Positions 55,470 to 63,301 of a stretch of 64,000 nt of DNA are shown here, piece by piece. Each line of letters opens with the position of its first letter. The first letter of the stretch is position 1. Under the pieces are notes generated by a model. It saw nothing but the letters and a program-made list of their open reading frames with translations, was not told where the DNA came from and searched no databases. Position numbers and translations under genes: made by a program. Source of the DNA: Mycobacterium saskatchewanense (lineage in GTDB: Bacteria > Actinomycetota > Actinomycetes > Mycobacteriales > Mycobacteriaceae); the NCBI RefSeq assembly GCF_010729105.1, contig NZ_AP022573.1, positions 2,604,001 to 2,668,000 on the forward strand, written 5' to 3'.

Positions 55470-56261
55470 ATGATCCTTGACAGGTTCCGTCTCGAAGACA
55501 AAGTCGCCGTCATCACGGGTGGCGGCCGGGGCCTCGGGGCGGCCATCGCGCGGGCGTTCGCCGAGGCGGGTGCCGACGTCCTGATCGCATCGCGGACCGA
55601 ATCCCAACTAGATGCCGTCGCCGAACAGGTCCGCGCCGCCGGCCGCCGGGCCCACGTCGTGGCCGCCGACCTGGCGCATCCGGAGGCGACCGCACAGCTT
55701 GCCGGTCAGGCGGTCGAGGCCTTCGGCAAGCTCGACATCGTTGTCAACAACGTCGGCGGCACCATGCCCAACACGTTGCTGACCACATCGACCAAGGACC
55801 TCAAGGACGCGTTCACCTTCAACGTCGCCACCGCGCATGCGCTGACCGTCGCGGCGGTGCCGCTGATGCTCGAGCACTCCGGTGGCGGCAGCATCATCAA
55901 CATCACCTCGACCATGGGACGGCTGGCCGGTCGGGGTTTCGCCGCCTACGGCACCGCCAAGGCCGCGCTGTCCCACTACACCCGTCTGACGGCCCTGGAC
56001 CTTTGCCCCCGCATCCGCGTCAACGCGATCGCGCCGGGCTCGATCCTGACCTCAGCGCTCGACGTGGTGGCGTCCAACGACGATCTGCGGGCTCCGATGG
56101 AAAAGGCGACCCCGCTGCGCCGACTCGGCGATCCTGTCGACATCGCTGCCGCCGCAGTGTATTTGGCGTCCCCGGCGGGCAGCTTCCTGACCGGCAAGAC
56201 GCTGGAGGTCGATGGCGGCCTCACCTACCCCAACCTCGACATCCCAGTCCCCGACCTGTAA
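55470..56261 (+). CDS. short-chain dehydrogenase/reductase (Rv0927c-like)
   Basis: A 263-residue classical SDR. Cofactor loop [17 protein letters not shown], Ser in NITSTMGR and catalytic YGTAK are present, plus the C-terminal [16 protein letters not shown]. The ATG at 55470 behind AGAGAGGG gives the same length as Rv0927c; the earlier in-frame start adds 11 residues. The upstream KstR-like site suggests a sterol- or lipid-related alcohol/ketone substrate. The next gene follows by 10 bp. Confidence 0.86.
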   Translation: MILDRFRLEDKVAVITGGGRGLGAAIARAFAEAGADVLIASRTESQLDAVAEQVRAAGRRAHVVAADLAHPEATAQLAGQAVEAFGKLDIVVNNVGGTMPNTLLTTSTKDLKDAFTFNVATAHALTVAAVPLMLEHSGGGSIINITSTMGRLAGRGFAAYGTAKAALSHYTRLTALDLCPRIRVNAIAPGSILTSALDVVASNDDLRAPMEKATPLRRLGDPVDIAAAAVYLASPAGSFLTGKTLEVDGGLTYPNLDIPVPDL

Positions 56262-56271
56262 GGAGCCAGCC

Positions 56272-57348
56272 ATGCCCATCCCCGTCGTCCAATTGGGCAC
56301 CGGCAACGTCGGCGTCCACGCGCTCCGGTCGCTCATCACCAACCCGGCATTCGAACTCACCGGCGTCTGGGTGTCCTCGGAGGCCAAGGCCGGCAAGGAC
56401 GCGGCCGAACTCGCCGGGTTCGCGGACGCCACCGGTGTGCGGGCCAGCACCGACCTGGACGCCGTGCTGGCCACCGGGCCGCAGTGCGCCGTCTACACCG
56501 CGATGGCCGACAACCGACTCCCAGAGGCGCTCGAGGACTACCGGCGCGTCCTCGCCGCCGGCGTCAACATCGTGGGCAGCGGGCCGGTTTTCCTGCAGTA
56601 CCCGTGGCGGGTGATCCCCGAGGAACTCATCGCTCCGCTCGAAGCTGCTGCGCACGAAGGGAATTCGAGCCTCTACGTGAATGGCATCGACCCGGGCTTC
56701 GCTAACGACCTGATGCCCCTGGCATTGGCGGGCACGTGTCAGAGCGTCCAGCAGATCCGATGCATGGAGATCGTCGACTACGCCACCTACGACAGCGCCA
56801 CCGTCATGTTCGACGTGATGGGGTTCGGCAAGCCGCTCGACGAGATCCCGATGCTGCTGCAGACCGGAGTGCTGAGCATGGCGTGGGGCTCGGTCGTGCG
56901 GCAACTCGCGGCGGGCCTCGGGATATCGCTGGACGAGGTCGCCGAAGTATACGTGCGCGAACCGGCGCCCGAGGACTTCGCCATCGCGTCGGGCCACATC
57001 GCCAAGGGCACCGCCGCCGCGCTGCGGTTCGAGGTGTTCGGCATGGTCAAGGGCGATCCGGTGGTCGTCCTCGAACACGTCACCCGGCTGCGTGACGACC
57101 TCTGCCCTGACTGGCCGCAGCCCGCACAGCCGGGCGGCTCCTACCGCATCGAGATCACCGGTGAACCGTCCTACGCCATGGACATCTGCCTGAGCAGCCG
57201 CAAGGGCGATCACAACCACGCCGGGCTCGTCGCCACGGCAATGCGCGTCGTCAACGCGATCCCGGCGGTGGTGGCCGCGGCGCCGGGCATCGTCACCACG
57301 CTCGACCTGCCTCTGATCACCGGCAACGGACTGTACCTTCCCGGCTGA
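56272..57348 (+). CDS. NAD(P)-binding dihydrodipicolinate-reductase-like protein (Rv0926c-like)
   Basis: A 358-residue protein with an N-terminal Rossmann fold (VVQLGTGNVGVHALRSLI) of the dihydrodipicolinate reductase-like/diaminopentanoate dehydrogenase group and a long C-terminal catalytic domain. Members act on unidentified substrates in actinobacteria. AAGGAG overlaps the upstream TAA and sets the start; length equals Rv0926c. Co-transcribed with the preceding SDR, so both may handle the same intermediate. Confidence 0.8.
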   Translation: MPIPVVQLGTGNVGVHALRSLITNPAFELTGVWVSSEAKAGKDAAELAGFADATGVRASTDLDAVLATGPQCAVYTAMADNRLPEALEDYRRVLAAGVNIVGSGPVFLQYPWRVIPEELIAPLEAAAHEGNSSLYVNGIDPGFANDLMPLALAGTCQSVQQIRCMEIVDYATYDSATVMFDVMGFGKPLDEIPMLLQTGVLSMAWGSVVRQLAAGLGISLDEVAEVYVREPAPEDFAIASGHIAKGTAAALRFEVFGMVKGDPVVVLEHVTRLRDDLCPDWPQPAQPGGSYRIEITGEPSYAMDICLSSRKGDHNHAGLVATAMRVVNAIPAVVAAAPGIVTTLDLPLITGNGLYLPG

Positions 57349-57463
57349 CGGTCGGCAGGTCACGCGATGGCGTTGACGGCGGGATGGCGGCCCGCAGAAA
57401 CGCCCTGCGACGCTTGCCTGCTGCTCGGGATACTTTGAGCGGACGATTTCGGGGGCCGAACGA

Positions 57464-57574
57464 CTAATCGTTGCAGGAGATCGTTCCCTCACCGACGCCA
57501 CCGGTGAACGTCTTGCCCGCGCGGCCGCCGACTCCGCCGCCCGTGGCCCATGGTCCCGATCCATGGGCGCCGGC
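57464..57574 (-). pseudogene. short relic resembling PstS
   Basis: On the minus strand this stretch reads GSGPWATGGGVGGRAGKTFT followed by GGVGEG, then stops at 57464-57466. It matches the PstS3 segment [18 protein letters not shown] in residue pattern and spacing. No flanking PstS sequence or start is present. It is probably the fragment of a lost phosphate-binding-protein gene, though chance similarity in Gly-rich sequence is not excluded. Confidence 0.45.
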
Positions 57575-57591
57575 TCAAGCGCCCCAGAACA

Positions 57592-57607
57592 GTTCGGCTA
57601 GCCTCAC
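57592..57607. promoter_or_regulatory. candidate DtxR/MntR-type box upstream of mntH
   Basis: GTTCGGCTAGCCTCAC centres on the perfect palindrome GGCTAGCC, like the core of DtxR-family metal boxes. It lies 36 bp before the mntH start. Manganese-dependent repression is expected for mntH but the outer half-sites match poorly. Confidence 0.3.
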
Positions 57608-57643
57608 TTTTCAATTCGGTGTGTAGAAGCGAGGTGCGAGACG

Positions 57644-58870
57644 TTGGCGCAGGGCACCCGGGCGTCGCTCAGGGAGAGCTGGTATCTGCTCGGTCCCGCG
57701 TTCGTCGCCGCCATCGCCTATGTCGACCCCGGAAACGTCGCAGCCAACGTGAGCTCCGGGTCGCAGTTCGGTTACCTGCTGCTGTGGGTCATCGTGGTCG
57801 CCAACGTGCTGGCGGGCCTGGTGCAGTACCTGTCGGCGAAGCTCGGCCTGGTGACGGGGCGCTCGCTGCCCGCGGCGATCGGCAAGCGGATAAGCCGTCC
57901 CTGGCGCCTGACCTACTGGGCCCAGGCCGAATTGGTGGCGGTCGCCACCGATATGGCCGAAATCGTCGGTGGAGCCATCGCCCTTCGCATCCTGTTCGGG
58001 CTTCCCCTCCTGCTCGGCGGCCTCGTCACCGGGGTGGTGTCCCTGCTCCTGCTGGCCATCCAGGATCGGCGCGGGCAGATCATCTTCGAGCGCGTCATCA
58101 CGGGGTTGCTGCTCGTGATCGCGATCGGTTTCGCGGCGAGCTTCTTCGTCAAGACGCCGCCGACCGGGGCGGTGCTGAGCGGGCTGGTGCCACGGTTCCA
58201 CGGGACCGAAAGCGTCCTGCTCGCCGCCGCGATCCTCGGCGCCACGGTGATGCCGCACGCGGTCTACCTGCACTCCGGCCTGGTGCTCGACCGGCACGGC
58301 CATCCCGCCGAGGGCCACCATCGGCGCCTCCTGCTACGGGTCACCCGCCTGGACGTCGTGCTGGCCATGGCGGTCGCCGGGACGGTGAACGCCGCGATGT
58401 TGTTGGTCGCCGCGATCAATCTGCAGAATCAGGGCGTCGCCGCCACCATCGACGGCGCCTACGCCGCGATCCACAACACGCTCGGGACGACGATCGCGGT
58501 GCTCTTTGCGATCGGGCTGCTCGCGTCCGGCCTGGCGTCGTCGTCGGTGGGCTCGTATGCCGGCGCCATGATCATGCAGGGGCTGCTGCATCGGTCGGTT
58601 CCCATGCTGTTGCGCCGCTTGATCACCCTCTGCCCGGCCTTGGTGATCCTCGCGGTCGGCGTCGACCCCACCCGGACCCTGGTTCTTTCCCAGGTTGTGC
58701 TCTCCTTCGGCATACCCTTCGCGGTGCTTCCACTGGTCAGGCTGACCAGTGACCGCGGGCTCATGGGCAGCGACACCAACCACCCCGCCACGACAGCTGC
58801 TGGCTGGGCCGTCGGCATATTGATTAGTCTGCTTAACATGGTGCTCATCTGGCTGACGGTGGCCGGCTGA
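57644..58870 (+). CDS. mntH: Nramp-family divalent metal transporter MntH
   Basis: A 408-residue proton-coupled Mn/Fe transporter with about 11 membrane helices. The metal-binding DPGN motif is in IAYVDPGNVAANVSSG and the MPH motif in GATVMPHAVYLHSG. The start is TTG; no better in-frame codon exists because a stop precedes. The stop TGA abuts the ATG of the GGCT-PGH gene. Corresponds to Rv0924c; M. tuberculosis has an additional gene, Rv0925c, before it. Confidence 0.92.
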   Translation: MAQGTRASLRESWYLLGPAFVAAIAYVDPGNVAANVSSGSQFGYLLLWVIVVANVLAGLVQYLSAKLGLVTGRSLPAAIGKRISRPWRLTYWAQAELVAVATDMAEIVGGAIALRILFGLPLLLGGLVTGVVSLLLLAIQDRRGQIIFERVITGLLLVIAIGFAASFFVKTPPTGAVLSGLVPRFHGTESVLLAAAILGATVMPHAVYLHSGLVLDRHGHPAEGHHRRLLLRVTRLDVVLAMAVAGTVNAAMLLVAAINLQNQGVAATIDGAYAAIHNTLGTTIAVLFAIGLLASGLASSSVGSYAGAMIMQGLLHRSVPMLLRRLITLCPALVILAVGVDPTRTLVLSQVVLSFGIPFAVLPLVRLTSDRGLMGSDTNHPATTAAGWAVGILISLLNMVLIWLTVAG

Positions 58871-59926
58871 ATGCCGGCCCGCTGGCACCCCTACTTCGCG
58901 TACGGCTCGAACCTATGCGTCAATCAGATGGCGCTGCGCTGCCCCGACGCGGCCGACCCGCGGCCGGCGGTGCTGTCGGATCACGACTGGCTCATCAACG
59001 AGCGCGGTGTGGCTACGGTGGAACCCTTCGCCGGAACCCAGGTGCATGGCGTGCTGTGGCAGATCTCCGACGGTGACCTGGCGACGCTGGACAGCGCCGA
59101 GGGCGTGCCCGTCCGCTACCGGCGCGACCGGTTGACCGTGCACACCGACGACGGTCCGGCGCCGGCCTGGGTGTACATCGACCACCGCGTGACCCCCGGC
59201 GCGCCGCGACCCGGATACCTGCCCCGGATCATCGACGGTGCCGTGCACCACGGGCTGCCCCAACGCTGGATTGAGTTCCTCCGCCGATGGGACCCGGCGC
59301 GCTGGCCCCGTCCGACATCGGCGGGTGGGCCTGGGCCACAATCGCTTTCAGCGCTGCTAACTGAGCCCGGGGTCTGCGAGGCCAGCCGCCTGCGGTCGCG
59401 TTTCGGCTTCCTCGCCATCCACGGCGGCGGCCTGGAGGAGATGACCGACGTCATCGCCGAACGCGCCGCCGAGGCCGCGGGCGCCTCCGTCTACGTGGTG
59501 CGCCATCCCGACCGTTACCCACATCACCTGCCGTCGAGGCTGTTCGACCCCGCCGAATCGCCACGGCTCGCCGAATTTCTCGAGCATGTCGACGTGGTGG
59601 TGTCTCTGCATGGCTACGGCCGCATCGGGCGCAGCACGCAGCTGCTCGCCGGCGGGTGCAACCGCGCCCTGGCCGCCCACCTGGCTCGGCACATCCACCT
59701 GACCGGCTATCAGGTCGTCACGGATCTGGACGACATCCCGCCCGAATTGCGCGGGCTGCACCCACGAAACCCGGTCAACCGGGTGCGCGACGGGGGCGCC
59801 CAGCTGGAGTTGTCGGTTCGGGTCAGGGGGATCAGCCCGCGCAGCCCGCTTCCCGGGACTGACGGTTTGTCACCGGTCACCAGCGCGCTGGTCCGGGGGC
59901 TGGCGGACGCGGCTAGTAGTTGGTAA
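58871..59926 (+). CDS. gamma-glutamylcyclotransferase / poly-gamma-glutamate hydrolase fusion
   Basis: A 351-residue two-domain protein. Residues 1-145 form an AIG2/GGCT domain with the substrate loop YFAYGSNL and the general-base Glu in DSAEGVPVRYRR. Residues 175-345 look like a phage-type poly-gamma-glutamate hydrolase (PF05908-like): AIHGGGLEEMTD and VVSLHGYGR supply His/Glu zinc ligands. Both halves act on gamma-glutamyl bonds, so a role in gamma-glutamyl peptide or polymer turnover is plausible. ATG immediately follows the mntH stop. Corresponds to Rv0923c. Confidence 0.72.
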   Translation: MPARWHPYFAYGSNLCVNQMALRCPDAADPRPAVLSDHDWLINERGVATVEPFAGTQVHGVLWQISDGDLATLDSAEGVPVRYRRDRLTVHTDDGPAPAWVYIDHRVTPGAPRPGYLPRIIDGAVHHGLPQRWIEFLRRWDPARWPRPTSAGGPGPQSLSALLTEPGVCEASRLRSRFGFLAIHGGGLEEMTDVIAERAAEAAGASVYVVRHPDRYPHHLPSRLFDPAESPRLAEFLEHVDVVVSLHGYGRIGRSTQLLAGGCNRALAAHLARHIHLTGYQVVTDLDDIPPELRGLHPRNPVNRVRDGGAQLELSVRVRGISPRSPLPGTDGLSPVTSALVRGLADAASSW

Positions 59927-59954
59927 CTATCTGTCTTCTGATCGGAGGTTGTTG

Positions 59955-60773
59955 GTGGCCAAGGATTTTCGCTTCGGCCTGAGCATGCGCTTCTTCAAGT
60001 CCCGCACCGCGCTCGTCGAGAAGGTGAAGCGTGCAGAGGATCTTGGCTATGACATCCTTTGCGTGCCAGACCATCTCGGTGCGGCGGCGCCGTTCCCAAC
60101 GCTCACCGCGGTCGCGATGGTGACGTCCAGGATCCGCCTGAGCATGTATGTGCTCAACGCCGCCTTCTACAAGCCGGCGTTGCTGAGCAGGGACTGCCAG
60201 GCGCTCGACGTGCTCAGCGACGGGCGGCTCGAGGTCGGGCTCGGAACCGGCTATGTCAAGGAGGAATTCGAGGCCGCCGAGCTGCCCTACCCCAGCGCCG
60301 GGGCGCGCGTCGACAATCTCGAGCACATGACCGCCTACCTCAAGGAACACCACCCCACGACGCCGATCCTCGTCGCAGGCAACGGCGACCGGGTGTTGAC
60401 CCTGGCGGCCCGGCAGGCCGACATCATCGGCCTGACCGGCGCCCGGGCGCGCGCCGTCGACGACCCGCTGGCCGAGCGTGTTGACTTCGTTCGCAACGCG
60501 GCGGGTGATGGGTTCGACCGCCTCGAGCTGAACATGGTCATCACCGCAATGCCACCGGAGGGCGAGACCTTCCCCGACCTGAAGATGACGCGTCGGTACG
60601 AGCCGGACATGTCCGACGAGGAGCTGATATCGATGCCGTCGGTGCTCAGCGGGTCGCCCCGGGACATGGCCGACAGGCTGTGCGAATACCGCGACGTGTA
60701 CGGATTGACGTCCTTCACCGTGCAGGACAACAACCTGGAAGCGTTCGCGAAGGTGATCGCCGAACTGCGCTGA
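59955..60773 (+). CDS. LLM-class F420-dependent oxidoreductase
   Basis: A 272-residue luciferase-like oxidoreductase. KDFRFGLSMRFFKSRTALVEKVKRAEDLGYD, VPDHLGAAAPFPTLTAVA and LSDGRLEVGLGTGYVKEEFE are family hallmarks. GGAGG (59944-59948) six bases before the GTG at 59955 sets the start; TTGs just upstream are alternatives. No KstR site precedes it. It follows the fusion gene by 28 bp and may be co-transcribed. Substrate unknown. Confidence 0.85.
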   Translation: MAKDFRFGLSMRFFKSRTALVEKVKRAEDLGYDILCVPDHLGAAAPFPTLTAVAMVTSRIRLSMYVLNAAFYKPALLSRDCQALDVLSDGRLEVGLGTGYVKEEFEAAELPYPSAGARVDNLEHMTAYLKEHHPTTPILVAGNGDRVLTLAARQADIIGLTGARARAVDDPLAERVDFVRNAAGDGFDRLELNMVITAMPPEGETFPDLKMTRRYEPDMSDEELISMPSVLSGSPRDMADRLCEYRDVYGLTSFTVQDNNLEAFAKVIAELR

Positions 60774-60814
60774 TCCCGGTGCCGGCCGCGGCGCCCGGTA
60801 AGCTCGGCCCGTCC

Positions 60815-60887
60815 GCCCTCGTAGCTCAGGGGATAGAGCACGGCTCTCCTAAAGCCGGTGTCGCAGGTTCGAATCCTGCCGGGGGCA
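60815..60887 (+). tRNA. tRNA-Arg (anticodon CCT)
   Basis: A 73-base cloverleaf. Acceptor GCCCTCG pairs with CGGGGGC; the D arm is GCTC/GAGC; the anticodon arm CGGCT/AGCCG carries loop CTCCTAA with anticodon CCT reading AGG; the T arm is GCAGG-TTCGAAT-CCTGC. The CCA end is not fully encoded. A decayed mobile region starts right after it. Confidence 0.95.
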
Positions 60888-60904
60888 CCCATTGAGCTGT
60901 ATGA

Positions 60905-60996
60905 GCTCGGCTGATGCTTGACATTTCGGTTCCGGGTGATGCCTGACAGTGTTTCGGCTGATCCTTTACGGCGGTTTCGGTTGATCCTTGACACTC
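60905..60996. repeat. tandem array of degenerate IS-end-like repeats
   Basis: Four successive units resemble the left end of the adjacent element: CGGCTGATGCTTGACA, CGGGTGATGCCTGACA, CGGCTGATCCTTTACG and CGGTTGATCCTTGACA. They are spaced about 24-28 bp apart. The last is the true terminal repeat. They could be remnants of repeated insertions of related elements or transposase binding sites. Confidence 0.65.
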
Positions 60997-62227
60997 CCTA
61001 GAGGAGGGAGTTGAGCGTGGTCGAGTAGCGGTATCAGGCCGTGATGGCGGTCATTGGTGATGGCCTGTCGATTTCGCAGGTCGCTGAAAAGGTGGGGTTG
61101 TCGCGCCAGACGCTGCACACCTGGTTGGCGCGGTATGAGGCGGCGGGCCTTTAGGGGCTGGTGGATCGGTCGCATCGGCCGGCGTCGTGTCCGCATCAGA
61201 TGCCGGCGACGGTGGAAGCGATGGTGGTGGAGTTGCGCCGGTCGCGTCCATCTTGGCGACCCCGGCGGCTGGTGTTTGAACTGGCCAAACGCCGAGTGTT
61301 GCCGGTTCCGTCGGAGTCGGCGGTCTATCGGGCGTTAGTGCGGGCGGGGTCGATCGATCCGCGTTTACGGGATCGGCGCTCGCGTAAGTGGAAACGCTGG
61401 GAACGCGGGGCGGCGATGGAGTTGTGGCAGAGGGACCTCGTGGGCGGTTTCGCGCTGGTCGATGGAACCAGCGCCAAAGCCGTGACCGGGCTTGATGATC
61501 ATTCGAGGATGTGCGTGTGTGCCCGGTTGATGGCCCGGGAGCGGACCCGCGCGGTGTGTGACGGGCTGCGCGTCGCCCTGGCCACCTACGGAGCGCCTGA
61601 GCAGATCTTCACTGAAAACGGCAAGGTGTTCACCGGCCGGTTTAACCATCCCCCTGTGGAGGTGCTCTTTGATCCGATCTGTCCCGAGCACGGCATCGAG
61701 CACCTGGCGACCCAACCGCGAAGCCCGACCACGACGGGCAAGATCGAGCGGTTCTACCGCAGCCTGCGTGCTGAATTCCTCAGCCAACAACGGCCTTTCA
61801 CCAACCTCAAGACCGCTCAGCAGGCCCTTGAGCCCTTGATGAGTGGGTTGACTACTACAACCACTCACGTCCTCATCAAGCTCTGGATATGGTCACCCCC
61901 GCCCAGAGATTCGCCGCGGGCGCCGTGCGCTCGCCCGCGCCGGCAGCCATGCCCACCCGCGACGATCGCACCGGCGATCAGTGGGTCAGCCGCCGCGTGA
62001 CCACCAACGGAGTGGTCAGTGTGGCCTGGCAGCAGGTCTGCCTGGGCGCCCACCGGGCCGGTGCGCGTTGCGATGTCCACATCGATGGTGATCTGCTGCG
62101 CTTTTTCATCGGCGACGAACTCGTCAAAACCGCCGCCCGGACCAGCCGCGGCGAGGTACGAAACAAACGGACCTTCCGCAGCCGCGAACAGGTCTAACCA
62201 CTAGCCCAGAGTGTCAAGGATCAACCG
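60978..62227 (+). mobile_element. IS481-like insertion sequence, inactive
   Basis: Bounded by 19-bp perfect inverted repeats CGGTTGATCCTTGACACTC (60978-60996) and its complement at 62209-62227; similarity continues a few bases outward. It contains one DDE transposase gene that is broken. The element sits 90 bp after tRNA-Arg and directly before a truncated AbiEii gene. Confidence 0.82.
61017..62197 (+). pseudogene. IS481-family transposase, two stops and a frameshift
   Basis: The N-terminal helix-turn-helix reads GDGLSISQVAEKVGLSRQTLH and the rve catalytic core has LVDGTSAKAVTGLDDHSRM, FTENGKVFTG and TGKIERFYRSL, giving the DDE residues. TAG codons interrupt at 61026 and 61152. Near 61840 the frame shifts: the expected WVDYYNH continues in another frame, followed by a C-terminal region with DVHIDGDLLRFFIGDE and ending at 62197. 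GC and codon use match mycobacterial IS elements. No complete protein can be made. Confidence 0.82.
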
Positions 62228-63052
62228 GAACAGATCCGTCAACCATCAACCGACCCTGAACAGAAGGGCCGTCCTACCCAAGAGTTGCTTGCCTTTTACG
62301 TGGTCGAGCGCTGGCTTGCGCGACTGGCACTCTCGCCATACGCCGAGCAGTTCGTGCTCAAAGGCGGGATCCTCTTGGCGGCGTTCGACGCGCGCCGGCC
62401 GACCGCTGACGTTGATGCGTTGGCACGAAACTTCGCCAACGACGAAGCGACTGTCGTCGCGCGAATCGTCGCCATCGCCGAGCAATCAATCCCCGACGAC
62501 GGGGGCGAATACCCCACTCACACGGTGACGTCGCGCGTGATCCGCGACGAGGACTGTACTCGGGAGTGCGCGTCGCGACGGACTGCGGAATCGCATCTGC
62601 GGTCATTGAGCTGCGTCTGGACGTCAACTTCGGCGACTCCGTCACTCCCGCACCTCAACAAATCGACCTACCCGCGCTACGGCCGGATCATCCACCGATT
62701 CGAATCCTCGGTTATCCGCTCGAGACAGTGCTCGCCGAAACGATCTCCACCGCAATAGGTCTCGGACCACCGAACACCCGCGTGCGCGACTACGCCGACA
62801 TCTACACCCTCACCGGCGACCGAGACATCTCGATCGGCCGCTGGCGACGCGCTGATCGCAACTGCCAGTTACCGCGGCACTGATGTCGTAGCGCTGTCGT
62901 CGGTGATCGGAGACCTGATCGAGTTGAGGCGAGGGTCGTACGACGCCTATAGAGCCGGTCTCGGACCCGATGGCGCTGCGCTACCACAGGAATTCGCCGC
63001 CGCGGTAACGTGGCTTAATCCGGATCCGCCGCTCGCGCCTGCTCTTCGCTGA
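62228..63052 (+). pseudogene. AbiEii-like nucleotidyltransferase toxin, truncated and frameshifted
   Basis: Sequence joined from three frames reads as an AbiEii/AbiGii toxin. The first part has GRPTQELLAFYVVERWLARL and FVLKGGILLAAFDARRPT with TADVDAL (nucleotidyltransferase GG...D-x-D region). A shift near 62560 continues with ALRPDHPPIRILGYPLETVLAE, and another near 62850 with the C-terminal half ending at 63052. The N-terminus is cut by the insertion sequence and no AbiEi antitoxin gene is seen. Such genes form phage-defence type IV toxin-antitoxin pairs; this one is dead. Confidence 0.75.
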
Positions 63053-63160
63053 GCTTCAATAGGCGCACTTCTTGCGCCGTCACCATCTCGCCTGAAACAG
63101 AACGGTCAGCGGCCCGTTCACGACCGCCGATTGTTCGATGCACGCGGCCATGCTAGTTTG

Positions 63161-63172
63161 AACAACGTTGTT
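63161..63172. promoter_or_regulatory. palindromic candidate operator upstream of the last SDR gene
   Basis: AACAACGTTGTT is a perfect 12-bp palindrome in the AT-richer stretch 130 bp before the SDR start, as expected for a TetR-type site. No regulator gene is in the window to pair with it. Confidence 0.3.
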
Positions 63173-63301
63173 GTTTTAACATGTCAGCGTGAAATGGTGC
63201 CAGATGCGTACGTCGTATGACCGGGATTGCCGTGGCCACTGCGAGTTTGGCCGCATCCTAGCTATCGGGAAGCAAGGCAGACTGGCTAAAGGCCGTCGGC
63301 C

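Noticed and set aside
57349..57643. Manganese (yybP-type) riboswitch upstream of mntH
   Set aside because: No matching conserved loops; the region instead shows a PstS-like relic and a small palindrome.
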